In this document: piece after piece, positions 11,384-23,508 of the stretch
Layout of the letters: each line of letters begins with the position of its first letter
Numbering within the stretch: the stretch's first letter is position 1
Assembly (NCBI GenBank): GCA_029582165.1
Contig: CM055872.1
Coordinates: 4,929,582 to 4,993,581, forward strand
DNA from: Portulaca oleracea
Taxonomy: Eukaryota > Streptophyta > Magnoliopsida > Caryophyllales > Portulacaceae
Length of the DNA stretch: 64,000 nucleotides
Reading direction: 5' to 3'
Made by a program: the position numbers and the translations under genes
The notes under the pieces: generated by a model
Seen by the model: only the letters and a program-made list of their open reading frames with translations
Databases searched by the model: none
Told to the model about the DNA's origin: nothing

Positions 11384-11386
11384 TAA

Positions 11387-11866
11387 TAGCTTGATTATTT
11401 TCTTCTCTATCAACCCTCTTAAAATGTCACATAACGTACTCCATTTTCGACCTAATTATTCTAAAATCCCTATATTCCAAGGTATCAGGTCAAAGGTCCT
11501 AATAGTGACCGAAACATGTTCAACCTCCAGGCAAAACTCATCGAACACCCTTTTTCATGCCTTATTTGTCCTTGGCCAACTCTTCATAATTTGAAACTCA
11601 TATTGTTGGCACTTGTTACTCTTACTAGACCTTCATCTCGTATAGACCCGATTAATCAACATATATACTCGTTATGCCTTGTTTTTTTGCTTTCCTTTTG
11701 TCATACTTTTGAGAGTATCAATATCGAATTGTGTTATCAAACATTAGAACTAGATGGAGTATTTGAAGTTAGGCTTAACCGATAGAAGGTGAATATAAAA
11801 ACTAAACACTATAAAAAAATTAATTAATTAATTAAGATTGCAGTGACTTCACCGTTTAACAAGCTA
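11387..11866. other. Intergenic DNA with no supported gene
   Basis: Short open frames are present here but show no recognisable domain. A (TTAA)n tract lies near 11818. Confidence 0.35.
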
Positions 11867-12071
11867 CTCCCTCCGTTCCATATTAATTGTCCTGACGTGC
11901 CATCAATTTCTCAAATTATACGATGTTCTAATATACGAAACTACCATCATTAGATTCATAACGAAAAGTACTATCATAAGAATATAATTTTGTAATTTTT
12001 TGATAAAATATACTATAAGAAATTCTTAGTCAAAGATGACATTTTGGACAATTAATATGGAACGGAGGGAG
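11867..12071. mobile_element. Stowaway MITE with TA target duplication
   Basis: The ends CTCCCTCCGTTCCATATTAA and its inverted copy are the classic Stowaway (Tc1/mariner) termini, flanked by TA on both sides. Length 205 bases, no coding. Confidence 0.9.
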
Positions 12072-12273
12072 TAGTCAACTAGAACAACCTAACCTACTAA
12101 ATCAATTAATATATATAATTACGAGTGATGGCTGCACTGTTACCTCCCATCAAAGTCTTCTCTTCTGGGTCAAAAATTAATATGTATGTGCATGTGCACG
12201 CGTGCGTGTATAGTCTTCCTATATAAATTAATTAAATTATTATATCTTCGACTAAATTGTTGAAGAAAACGTC

Positions 12274-12787
12274 GGGTTTTTGGCTTTTTGGACCCTATAT
12301 TTTGGGGATATTTACAATCTGCACCCCCATGTTTCAAAGTTTACAATTTGGACCTTATACAATATGGACCCAAAAAATTTAGGCCAAAGTTAAGTTTGAC
12401 TCCGGTGAAGACCAAAATCTTGCATAAACTAACCGATTTACCCTTATTTCATTTATTCATTTATTTTGAATTTCCTTTTGAAATTGACTAGACTGAAAAC
12501 TTCAATTTCACAGCCCATACGCATATCCCACCCTTAGTGACTATTCAACTCCAAACTCCCAGAAAACCGAATAAATGAAGGGAAAATTTGGAAGTTCAGA
12601 AATAATTAAGGGTCAACTTTGGAAGGAAAAATCAGTCAAACTACAATAAGGGCCTCTTTTGGCCGGACCTAATTATGTCCAAATTGTTGCCGGAAACAAA
12701 GTATAAGGTCCAAATTGTGAACTTTGAAACATGAGGGTCCATATTGTAAATACCTCAAAATACAGGGTCCAAAAAGCAAAAAACCCA
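12274..12787. mobile_element. Mutator-type MITE with 9-base target duplication
   Basis: The 514-base element has about 90-base terminal inverted repeats (GGGTTTTTGGCTTTTTGGAC at the left, its complement with small changes at the right). It is flanked by the exact 9-base direct repeat GAAAACGTC at 12265-12273 and 12788-12796. A 9-base duplication is the Mutator superfamily signature. No transposase is present. Confidence 0.85.
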
Positions 12788-12796
12788 GAAAACGTC

Positions 12797-13131
12797 CTTT
12801 GGTGAGTGTCTTAAACTGAACCCAAGAGTAACTCAATTAGGCAAATATTCTAGATATGGTGTCACCCCTACGCAAAGATAAAGAGATCAAAAAGGCCAAC
12901 AAATGATTATCATATCATATCTAACATGATTAGGTTTGTTTAATCTAAAAGAAAAAAAACTCATTAATTAATTAGCAATATCCCTAATTTGTTTCTTTCA
13001 TTAATAAATAAGATTTGTTGGATTCCACACGGAATTAATTATTCATAAACATATAGATAATAATTAATAAATACAAAGTCCATGCTAATTGCTCTCTCTT
13101 TAATTAGTCTTTACCAACTTTTCTTCCTTCT
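12797..13131. other. Upstream region of the small gene at 13.9 kb
   Basis: AT-rich, no coding. It may hold promoter elements of the following gene. Confidence 0.3.
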
Positions 13132-13938
13132 TTCTATTTAAATCAACAAATCATCATCTTCTTCTTCTTCTTCCCTCCTCCCATAATTTTTTTAAAAAAA
13201 AGGAAAAGAAAAGAAAAAAAAAGCTTCAGTTGCAGTTGATTCATGGTGGAAATCTCATACTACTGAGAGAAAAAGGTTTCCAGGTATTTTGTCTCCACCA
13301 ACCTTGTTTTATACTTTATACCATGCACTATATAAAATGCAAAAATATCAACAATATTTGATGAACTTAGAAATATTCATGTTGGTCATTCATGTGATCA
13401 TGATTCATATGTTTATTCCAACATATTTGTCGGGACAAAAAAGTTGGCAACTTTTAGAGGAGAATACATAAATACATACGTACATACATAAATACACACA
13501 CATAAATATTTGTTGGGAGAAAAAAGTTGGCAACTTTTAGAGGGATATGTATGTATGTATCAATGTATGTATGTATGTATGTATGCATGTATGTATGGGA
13601 CTTTTCAACACATAACATGATGTTCTCTCAAGAGTCATTTATTGCAGTGGTTGCAAATATGACATCATTAGAATTCTCTCTTTATAGTCTCTTCATGAGC
13701 TTTCGCATATGGGAGTATATGGGAGTAAGGTTGCCTACGTTTAAGTCCTTCAAACCGTGTTCAAACGTGTTTGACTTAGAAGGTTGCTTCTTGTTGTTGT
13801 ATATAAGCTGCTAAAAGTCAAGTTGGTAGCTATAATTCTTATAATTGTTTAATTATTTTGTCAAATAAAATTATGACAAGTATTATTTGTGTTGTTTGTT
13901 GATCCAGCTAATTTGAGGAGGTGAGGATTTGGAGATAG
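13132..13938 (+). promoter_or_regulatory. Predicted core promoter and intron-containing 5' leader
   Basis: A TATA-like TATTTAAAT at 13134-13142 is followed by a CT-rich leader. A leader intron is predicted from CAG|GTATTT (13283/13284) to GATCCAG (ending 13907), 624 bases. The leader contains a short upstream open frame, MVEISYY, at 13243-13266. The intron has an (ATGT)n tract and two copies, 84 bases apart, of a segment with AAAGTTGGCAACTTTTAGAG (near 13440 and 13524). Confidence 0.45.
13549..13600. repeat. (ATGT)n microsatellite
   Basis: Tetranucleotide tract, slightly interrupted, in the predicted leader intron of the small gene. Confidence 0.85.
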
Positions 13939-14178
13939 ATGGGTGATGATGATGAGATTGAAAATGAGAATAAAGAGCAAAAAAAGGAAGGGGAAAAGGG
14001 CAAGCAAGATGATGAAGATGATGAAATAGAGATGGTGGGATGTTGTTGTCCATCATGTTTTGTGGTGGTGGGTAGGATGATAGGAAGATGCTTCTTTGTT
14101 GCTTGTTTCCCTCTCTTACATTGTCTTGGTTTGGATGAGTCTATACATCAACATCATCTCCCAAAACATTTCTTCTAA
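13939..14178 (+). CDS. Small acidic, cysteine-rich protein of unknown function (79 residues)
   Basis: The single coding exon starts just after a predicted leader splice acceptor (exon from 13908). The first 31 residues are highly charged (MGDDDEIENENKEQKKEGEK and more), then a hydrophobic cysteine-rich block reads CCCPSCFVVVGRMIGRCFF, followed by VACFPLLHCLGLDES and a histidine-containing tail (HQHHLPKHFF). The layout (charged head, Cys-rich hydrophobic middle, His-rich end) resembles small uncharacterised plant proteins I have seen. I cannot name a function. The hydrophobic middle might associate with membranes. An AATAAA lies about 100 bases past the stop, which suits a short mRNA. The main alternative is a chance open frame. 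Confidence 0.6.
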   Translation: MGDDDEIENENKEQKKEGEKGKQDDEDDEIEMVGCCCPSCFVVVGRMIGRCFFVACFPLLHCLGLDESIHQHHLPKHFF

Positions 14179-14299
14179 TTAAATTCTAATGTCAATCCCT
14201 TCATTGTTATAGGAGATTCTTTGTATAATAGTTTTCAACATGGCTTCTGTAAATTCAAATGTAAGTAGCTTTATCACAATAAATATCAGTATTTATGGG

Positions 14300-14660
14300 A
14301 GTGTTTGGTTGTAAATATTTTTCGAAAAAGTTTGTCAACTTTCTCAAATTGACCGAACTTTTCTATGTTTGGTGGCAAAACGGGGATGAGAAAGTTTTCG
14401 AATGGTGTCCAGAGTTTTCCTATGGAAGAGTTGGGAAAGTTTTTTCCCATGAGAAAGTGAAACTTTTTATAATTTAGCTTCCCAAAATACCCCTGAAAAT
14501 TCATTTATAAAATTAATAAATAAGGGAAATTCGGACATTTAAATAATTTTTTTCTCCAACTTTCCCATATTTTTATATATAAACCAAACATAGTAATATA
14601 TTCTTTCCTACAAAAATTTTCCTCAACAAACTTTCCCTAAAAAAAATTTATTAAAAATAT
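14300..14660. mobile_element. Family E fold-back element, copy 1
   Basis: GAAAAAGTTTGTC-type text at the left is inverted at the right (CAAACTTTCCCTAAAAAAAA). The core around 14450-14530 (GTGAAACTTTTTATAATTTA, ACCCCTGAAAATTCATTTAT) reappears, reverse-complemented, at 20175-20610. No coding. Confidence 0.6.
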
Positions 14661-15063
14661 TTTTCTAAAAAAGAATCAAGCTAGCACACATATATAAAAA
14701 GAGGAGTCTAGGAATATTTGAGATTCCTTCTCTCTTTTTGGGGGATGGAGTCAAAGAGTACAAATTATGTGTTTATTGATGTGGTCTGGTTCATTTGCAG
14801 GTATTATGAATCTACACATGCTTGATGATTTTATACTTTGATATTGATATGGTCATAACATTACTGTAAATTCAGTGAATTATTGAAATGTGGACAAGTA
14901 ATCATATATTTTGTTAGCTTTGTATATCTTACACAAACAACACAATTCAAACAGATATTTCCTAAAATTTACAGCTAAAACTGATTATTAGGCAGTTATC
15001 TCATGAACCGTTGTACACTATCTATTGGTCCATATGTTACAGTAGAAATGAACGTGTTACTTC

Positions 15064-15470
15064 AAGGTTGTGTTTAACAATAGCATTTAGGGTAGCGTTT
15101 AGCGTTTTGACCAAGTCAAAACTCTAATTGCATAAATATTAGCATCCGGTAATTAAGCTGGCGTTTTGAGGAGCGTTTTGCGTTTTAAGGAGTGTTTTGT
15201 GAAACGTTAATAAAGTTAACGTTTGACATTTTATAGTGTTTCATATTTTTCGGTCAAAAAATAACTTTTGAAAATTTTATCTTTGAAAGTTATTAATATC
15301 CTTTTATGTCAGTTGAAATTAATCTGTTAATCCAACCGCAAAATTTATCAAACACCATTCATTTGACCAGTTATCCGCTACTTAAATCGCTATTCGCTGC
15401 TTAAACTACTATCCGCTACATAAACCTTTATCCGCTATCTAAAACACTAATTTTGCTGAAAAGGGCTTAA
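15064..15470. mobile_element. Family F repeat, intact copy
   Basis: It matches both parts of the split copy at 6866-7800. It is rich in GCGTTTTG and TATCCGCTACATAAAC units. No coding and no clear terminal inverted repeat seen. Confidence 0.55.
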
Positions 15471-15479
15471 ACGTAAAAA

Positions 15480-16018
15480 AAAAAAAAAGAAAAAAAAAGG
15501 ACCAATTTTACCTTTGGTGCAAGAATAGTTCAACTTCCATTGAGTTTTATACTTTCCCCACGCCCTCTCATAATTTTGACAAAGAGGTAAGTATTTACAT
15601 CAAACATGTATGTATCGGACAGAATGACAACTCACAACTGTAAAGTATAGTGTACACCATGAAGGATCTATCTAAATCCTTTACGTATAATTTAAACTTG
15701 GTTAATTTGTCATTATTGAATTTTTGTAAAAATTTATAAATTTTACAATAATATTAATAAATTTACGATAAATATTATAATAACTACTGATAAATATAAT
15801 TTCATGATTTAACTCTTTCAAGGACTTAGATAAATCATAAATACTTCAAAGATCAACATACAACACAATGCATTTCTTAGAGATGATTTATAAATAGGGG
15901 TTTGCTCAGATGTTGGGCTTGAGGTCACCAGGCTTGGGCTTCCTGAACGTTATTGTAGCATATTGGGCTAGCCTGACTTAAGAGCCCAGTAAATAGGAAT
16001 AATCTACCAAGTACAAAA
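15480..16018. other. Intergenic DNA with no supported gene
   Basis: AT-rich; an A-rich tract at the start. Confidence 0.35.
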
Positions 16019-16832
16019 TGGGTTATTGACCTTGAAGGACGGCCCAACAAGCATATTTTCTCAAAGCACTTGTGAGGACAATTAAGTCCTTATTTTCATT
16101 AAATCGTAGGGCCTGTTAAATGTGATGTGGCTGCACAAATGAACAATATGAGTTTTAAATTGTTTTATACTTTCATATTTGTTACCCCTAGCTACCCCTA
16201 CCCCAAACACTCTTCTTCTTCAATTTTGAAGAAGAAGAGTTAGAGATTCTGGGCAAAGAGGAGGGAGACGGAAGATGAAGAAGAAGAAGAAGGAGAAAGA
16301 AGATGATAATGGGGTTTTTTGTTTTGTCTTCACTTTCCCATTTTCAAATGTTTGGAGAGTGTATAGTGCAATTTAGCGCTTGTCTTTGAATGAATAATAG
16401 ATTAAATTCACGGAACCTCCTCCTCCTCTTCGTCTTCTTCTTCTTCAATTCCGTCATACAAGATTAAATATATGTATCCATGGTTCGTTATATATGTTGA
16501 CATTGGAAATCAATATAGTAAACTTTGGATATTAATATGACAATCCTTAGATATTAATATGGTAGTCCTTGTACATTAATATGGCAATCCTTGTATGACA
16601 CAATACCTTCAATCCATAGAATAAAACACTTTATAAGTTTTTAATACGTGATAACCCACGACAATACACTGAGTACATCCATGGTTAGTAATATGTGTTA
16701 CCGAAGGATTACTATATTGATAACCAAGGATTATATTGATAACCAATGATTGCCATATTAATATCCAAGGTTTACTATATTGATTTCCAAGGTCAACATA
16801 TATAACGAACCAAGGATACATATACAGAATAG

Positions 16833-16884
16833 AAGAAGAAGAAGAAGAAGAAGAAGAAGAAGAAGAAGAAGAAGAAGAAGAAGA
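16833..16884. repeat. (AGA)n microsatellite
   Basis: Trinucleotide tract in the right half of the palindrome; its mirror partner in the left half is much shorter. Confidence 0.85.
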
Positions 16885-16998
16885 GGTTATGTGAAATTAA
16901 TCCATTATTCATTCGAAGACAAGTGTCAAATAGCATAACACACTCCCCAAACATTTGAAAATGGGAAAGTGAAAACAATACCAAAAACCCCATTATCT

Positions 16999-17040
16999 TC
17001 TTCTTCTTCTTCTTCTTCTTCTTCTTCTTCTTCTTCTTCC
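16999..17040. repeat. (TTC)n microsatellite
   Basis: Trinucleotide tract in the right arm; the left-arm counterpart near 16275 is shorter and interrupted. Confidence 0.85.
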
Positions 17041-17337
17041 TCCTCCTCCTCTTTGCCCAGAATCTCTAACTCTTCTTTTTCAAAGTTGAAGAAGAAGAAG
17101 AGTGTTTGGGGCAAGGGTAGCGGCATCAAATATGAAAGTATAAAAAAAAATTTAAAACTCATATTTTCCATTTGTGCAACCACATCACATTTAGCAGGTC
17201 CTACCATTTAATGAAAATAAGAACTCAACTGTCCTCACAAGCCTTTTGAGGAAATGTGCTTGTTGGGTCGTCCTTCAAGGTCAATAACCCATATAAAATA
17301 TGTATCCATGGTTCGTTACATATGTCAACCAAGAATT

Positions 17338-17905
17338 GTCCTCATGGGTCTCATCCCCATATGCTCCAACCCAGGATGGTTCAAACTCAATTTCGACGGT
17401 TCACAAACAAATCAGGGGACAGCAATTGGTTTCGTTGTCCGAGATTTTCTAGGGCGTGTTCATTCAACTGGAGCAGGACAAGCTAATTCACAGTCCATCC
17501 TTGTGACTGAAGCACCAGCTTTAAGAATGGGTTTGCAACATGCTATACAAGCAGGTTTTTCAAGAGTTCAAATTGAAGGCGACAGCCTAATCCTTATTCA
17601 AGCTGTTAATGGATCAATTCAGACACCGTGGCAAATTGGTATGATTGTTAGAGATATCAAGAAGCTCTTAACCAACCTTGATGATTATAGTCTAAAACAC
17701 ATCTATCGTGAAGCAAATTCGGCAGCTGATTGGATGGCCAACTACGGACATAGTTTTCCTTCTTTCTCTTTTTGGTTTTCCAAACCCCCCCCCCCCCTTT
17801 CTCTTCTATTGTACTAGTTGATATCTCAGGACGATGCCTTGTCAGAAGGATCCCCTGAGAATGTTATCTTTGTAACCTTATTTTACCCAGTGGCAAAAAA
17901 AAAAT
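17338..17905 (+). pseudogene. LINE 3' end with RNase H-like domain
   Basis: The open frame up to 17817 reads WFKLNFDGSQTNQGTAIGFV, then VRDFLGRV, TEAPALRMGLQHAI, VQIEGDSLILIQAVNG and LKHIYREANSAADWMANYG. These are the conserved blocks of the plant non-LTR RNase H-like domain, with the catalytic-type residues (D of NFDGS, E of TEA, D of EGDS, and HIYREAN..AD) in place. Downstream text ends in GGCAAAAAAAAAA, a likely LINE poly-A tail. No reverse transcriptase is present upstream because the palindrome precedes it, so this is a 5'-truncated copy. Confidence 0.75.
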
Positions 17906-18581
17906 GCCTAATTGTCTTTATTGTGTTGAAAACAATTGCATTTAGCCAAAATTCTCGGTATTACACAGATGTGCAAATAGAAAATTAACCCAAAAAATTG
18001 GTAAAATTGATTAAAAAAATTGATTAAAAAAAAATATTAAAATGTTGGATTAATTAAGTACCCGCTATGGACTCATGATCCCATAGACCCGACAAATTTA
18101 GATCAAATGAATCTAGAGAGATTGAGTCTAAAAATATGGACAAATCTTGATTTGTGTCAAGATAGACCCGCTCCAGACCCGTCCATTGTCATCCCTAATT
18201 GGGAACATGTCAACCCTGATTAGCTTAATATCACAGTCACCCACTAAGGATTAGAGAATAAGAATTTGGAAACCAAATTAGAGAATTTTGAGTAGAGTAT
18301 TTGAAACATGCACCAAAATTAACTTCACTAGAATAAATTAAATTGATTGGAAATTGAACAAAACATGATAAGATAATCTCAATCTCCTTGTATATCCCCT
18401 GGATCATCCGAAAACATGCAAAATTTAGGGGTATAACTGTACGTAAGTGTCAATTACGACATACATCTTAGACATTCGATTCGATCTTCAAAACCAAAAA
18501 AGAAAACCCAATTCCCATACAAAAGAAGGAACCCAAAGAAATAATCCTCAGCTCCTGTGTTAATTAACTTCATTTCCTATA

Positions 18582-18584
<3 letters not shown>
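17906..18584. other. Downstream flank of the response regulator gene
   Basis: AT-rich with no supported gene; the response regulator's 3' untranslated region should fall near 18640-18730. Confidence 0.35.

Positions 18585-18636
<52 letters not shown>
18585..18636. repeat. (AT)n microsatellite
   Basis: Uninterrupted AT repeat of about 50 bases just beyond the 3' end of the response regulator gene. Confidence 0.9.
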
Positions 18637-18639
<3 letters not shown>

Positions 18640-18732
18640 CAGATAATTAAAATAAAAACCAGTCGTACGTACGTCCCATAAATATATGATTTACTGATTT
18701 TAATTTGGTCATTTAATTTGCATTTTTGTGAG

Positions 18733-19739
18733 TCAGTTTCTGGAGCGCATCTGCAGGAGATCCTTGAAACTTTGCACGTCTGACAATTTGAGTGGCTTTA
18801 ATAAGAACATCTCTGCCCCTTCCTCCAAGCACCTACACACATACACACCAGTAATTTTTTTAATTTTTTTTTTTACATTGGTGAGTCGGGCCACCCGTTG
18901 GGTCCCTTATCTCAGGCAAAGCCCAATGAGTGCACCAGCTCACGGGGGAAGGGGGAAACTAGGCATGTATGTCTGTTGCAGTTCCCAGGAATCGATATCG
19001 TGACTTGTGGGATACACACCAGTAATTAACCCACATATTATTTAGGATTTAATTTTGATATATTAGTATAAATTTGCCACAATTTATCAAAAGCTATCAA
19101 AACTTACCAAAAGTTACTAAAAGTTAACTTTTACCTAACTACTTTTCACCTGTAAATTTCATACACCATTAAGCAAATCAAACCTATTGTCGATCAAAAT
19201 TTACCTGTTAATCCTCTCAGGGACGTTCTCCGATGACAATATCACCACGGGTACTTCCTTCATTGATGATTCCTACATAAAATGTCAATATATTATATGT
19301 AGATTTTAATTAGGGCGCAAAAAAACCTGCCTGACTCGATAATCGAATTGTCCTGTCCCGGACCAAAAACATACTATAACTTTTGTACAGATTTGAAATT
19401 TTGATAACCAGTCATGTACGAATTGAAATCTGAGTTAGGTTCGGGTTTGATAATTGGAGTCTAGTTGTCGAGATTTTAAAGACGTTTCATGTCTAGCGAT
19501 TAGACAATGGGTTTAGACATAAGAATACTTGGGTTATAGGTATGTTTGGTGCAAAAACTTTTAAGAAATCTTTTGACAAAATAAGTGAAAATTCTGTGAA
19601 ATACTTTTAAAAGTAATTGATATCTTAAGGCCCTCTTCTTTTATGCGGAGTGTTGCGGTATGACGCGGTATGGTGTGGTGAAATTGTGGCGGGTATGGTG
19701 AAATTACGGTGGGTTATAGGTAAGTTATGGTGGGTTTTT

Positions 19740-19793
<54 letters not shown>

Positions 19794-22700
19794 ATTGGTG
19801 ATTGTGAAAAATAATTGGAAAAAATAAGTTGAAATATTGTACTAGTATTGTTTTTGGATGATTAAAAAAAATTGTATTGGTAATTGTAAAAAAGTAATTT
19901 GTAGTGAGTTGTGGTGAATTGTGGTGGAATTGTATTTTATGGTGGGTTGTGGCAAAGTGTGGTGGGTTGTGGCATCGCAGATTGTCAGCCGTATAAAAGA
20001 ACAGGGTCTAAGTTTAACAATAGTTCGTGTCTAGCTCCAGATGAAATTTTTCTTAGAGTGCATTCGGTTGATAAAAAGCTCCAGATGAAAATGATCAACT
20101 TTTTAAATTAATTTATTTTCCCATGTTTGGTTATATTTTGACCTAGAAATTTATTTTTCAGGAATTCACTTATATGGTGTGTTTGGTTCTTTCCTCGGAA
20201 AATATTTCCTAGGAAAGTTTTTCTGGAAAAATTTTTCCTGAGTAAAAATATATTACCGTATTTGATTTACATTTGAAAATATGGATAAGTTGGTGGGAAA
20301 GTTTATTTAAATGCCTAAATTACTCTTATTTATTAAATTTATAAATTAATTTTTAGGGGTATTTGTGAAACTGTATCATAAAAAGTTTCATTTTCTCATA
20401 GGGAAAAAAAAAAAACTTTCCTCCTCCATGGGAAATTGTTTTCCATGTAGAAAAAAAATTGTACCCAACTCAAAAATTTTCTCATCTTCATTTTATAACC
20501 ATAGGAAAATTTGTTTAACATACAACGCAGCATTAGAGAAAATTTCCCCTAGAAAAGAGTAAAGGAAATTTTTTTCGGGGAAATCTTCTCTAGAGTTTTT
20601 ACCAAACTACATAAATAAGATCCACGTAATGGCACCGTTTTTTTGTGCGTTACTGCATGCAACTAACTGCAACGCAAATTACCACAATCTAGCTACCGCA
20701 AGTTACCATTGTCATTTTACTATTTCCACGGCAATTTACCACAATCTACTGTAACTAATCGCAACGCAATTTACCACACCGCAAATTAAACGTTAAAAAA
20801 ACGGTGCCTTAACATGCGATGCTCTACAAGTACGTACCTTAATCTTCTTAAGCAAATCATAGCCAGTTATTTCTGGCATGCAGTAGTCTGTGAGTACTAA
20901 ATTCACCTTCAAGGCCTGACCCATATTTACATAATTAAGCATGTAGTTAATTTCGTGCAAAAATCAATAATTAGAAATAAAACATCATATATTAGTTTCT
21001 CAACAAATGACTTGCCTCAGTAGCGTCTGTTTGATCCTCTCCTAGTCCTAAGTACTCCAATGCCTTCATCCCATTCTCTGCTAAAGTTACTGTTACATAT
21101 GAAACATACTGTATCAGTGGCAAATTCAGAAATTAAATTTTTTTGAATAACTATGTTAATGTTCAAAGAGATATTGGACTTTAACATTATAATAATACAC
21201 TGGACAAAAACCTTAGATGATAATATACCACAATATGGATAAAGGAGTGTTTTATGCAGTAGTGGACCTAAATCTTCTTATTAGGGATGATTAGTGTATA
21301 CTATTATATTCATTTAGTCAATATAAGATCCATAATTTTTGCCCCAAATTATATCTAATCATTAATTATTATTTTTTTAACCGGTGGTCGTGACCACCTT
21401 TGAGCGGGTCTAAGATCCGCCGGTGGTTTTAGGCACCGTAAACGAGTTTGTTGGAGAACTTATGAAGCAGATGAAGTGAAATGACCCGGCATATTTTTTT
21501 TCAAATAGGAATATTGAACCCTAAACCTTAAATTCTAAACGAGTCAGCATTCACCAAACTCGTTCACAATACACAGAATATACATATGCTCCATAGTACA
21601 ATATATTATCATCTAAAATTTTTGTACATTGCATTATTGTTCAATATCTTAAAATACAATCTATTTTTTATATTGAAACTTAATATATCAATAAATCATG
21701 GATTTAAAATTTTCAAAATAATTAACAATGGGAAAACTTGATAACTAAGCTAGTTCATTTTGGTCAAAAAATAAACAAATCATAAATGGCTTACAAGTCA
21801 AACCAAAAGTGCTGTCATGGAATATCAAAAAGTATATATTTGGAGCAATTTATTAGATGAAGCAACCAAAACAGATTTTGTTGGTGAATAACCTAATCTG
21901 TTCCATAATTGACCAACATTTGCTTTAATTTATTCAACACCACAAGCATCAATAATAAATTATTATCCATGAAATTCCAGGGAATAATAATTTAGGAAGA
22001 TTTAGTACAACTTCAATTAATCAAGAACATGCACAACACTATACCAAATGAAAAGAGCATATCTAGGGTTTATTCCCTAGTGATTCCAAGTAGCCCTTAG
22101 TTCTACTGAAATATTCAATTTACTTAACCACCTTACAAATTTTAATTTCCATGATCAATCATACATGTACATGTATGAGCTGATACTCATTTGATACTTT
22201 TGCATTAAAAATAACTCCAATGTTATTAAATAATGTAAGAGTCATACATACATTAGAGAATAAAATTTTGAGATTGAGGCCCTCAACTTAAATAACACTT
22301 ATCCAAGACAAATCAGAGATTTTACTAATTGGTTATTAATATTATCGAGCAAATTCGGGCAAAGTTCATGAATTGGATCGATTTTTGTAATATCTACTAT
22401 ATCTTAATGATTTCACGAGGTTAAAATGTTAAAATTGAACATAAAACTCGGAATTACAAAGTCAAACAAAATGCAGATGTAAATTATAATCCCAAAATAG
22501 AGCAAGAATAAGCTCAGTTCAAGTGTTAAGACAACCTTAAAACTTAAGAGATGGTTATGTTCTTGCGCTTGGTAAACTATTGACTATTCAATATGACTCA
22601 CTTTCATAAAATTTTGTTTATTTTTATCTAAAACTATCTAAATTTACCCATCTAAACTTTAAGTTACTTTACTTTTGCATATCATCGACTCCTTCGTATC

Positions 22701-23476
22701 AACGAAAAGAATAGACATGGTTTTCAAAAAGCATTGAAAAGTTTTGATAGATTCTAAAACTAGAAAATTTCACTTAACTATAACTTGATCCTTACTCAAA
22801 CCTAACCCATAAATTTAAATTAATATTTACTCAACTCTAGCCTGTAAACTTACTCGGAATAAACAATAACAAGTATATATGAAACTATAATCAAAAACCA
22901 AAACCTATAGTCAACAAAGAACAAAAACTTTTGGAAATTAACCTATAAATTTTTTAAAGTTGGATAATTTAGGTAATACATATTCTCTCAAAAGCTGACC
23001 CAATTCGAAACCGACCCAAGACCAACTCGGGTTTTCAAAGTTTAAATTTAACAAACCCAAAATACGGGGCATACTAAACCCGACCTGACCTGCCCGAATT
23101 GACCGGTATAGCTTCTCTCACATTTTTGCCAACCAAAATTTACCTAATCTTTAAAAAGTTGTCTCAAAGTAACTATCTTTAACATAACATTGGTTCTCAC
23201 ACATACATACATTTGTGCATGTATTGTATGATATATCCACATGCATTTTGCACCATATATTATGGAAATTAATGTAGAATAAGCACTATAACTCATGAAG
23301 ATGGATAATGGTGTGAACTAATTAAGATGAATAAATGGCATGCAAATTATGTGTATAATAGAGTACCTGTAAAAGAGTTGGTAGTGTTGAGCAACTTTTG
23401 AATGAGTTTGCGGTCAACAGGATTATCATCCACAGCGAGCACACTCAACACATGTTTTTCATCATCATGGACCATC

Positions 23477-23508
<32 letters not shown>

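Larger units (their letters stand above)
16019..17291. mobile_element. 1.27-kb nested palindrome, probably a long-TIR transposon
   Basis: The left end GGGTTATTGACCTTGAAGGA is inverted at the right end (CCTTCAAGGTCAATAACCC). Matching blocks run inward in mirror order: CACTTGTGAGGACA, CATCACATTT-type text, CCCCAAACACTCTTCTTC, TTGCCCAGAATCTCTAACTC, CATTTTCAAATGTTTGG, then a second inner palindrome built on TATGTATCCATGGTTCGTTA (16466-16545 against 16755-16830). The arms are therefore about 600 bases. (AGA)n and (TTC)n tracts expanded on opposite arms. The flanks GTACAAAAT and ATATAAAAT agree at 7 of 9 positions, weak support for a Mutator-size target duplication. Confidence 0.7.

Noticed and set aside
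16926..17207. Open frames with long serine, glutamate or phenylalanine runs
   Set aside because: They are translations of the (AGA)n/(TTC)n tracts inside the palindrome, not genes.
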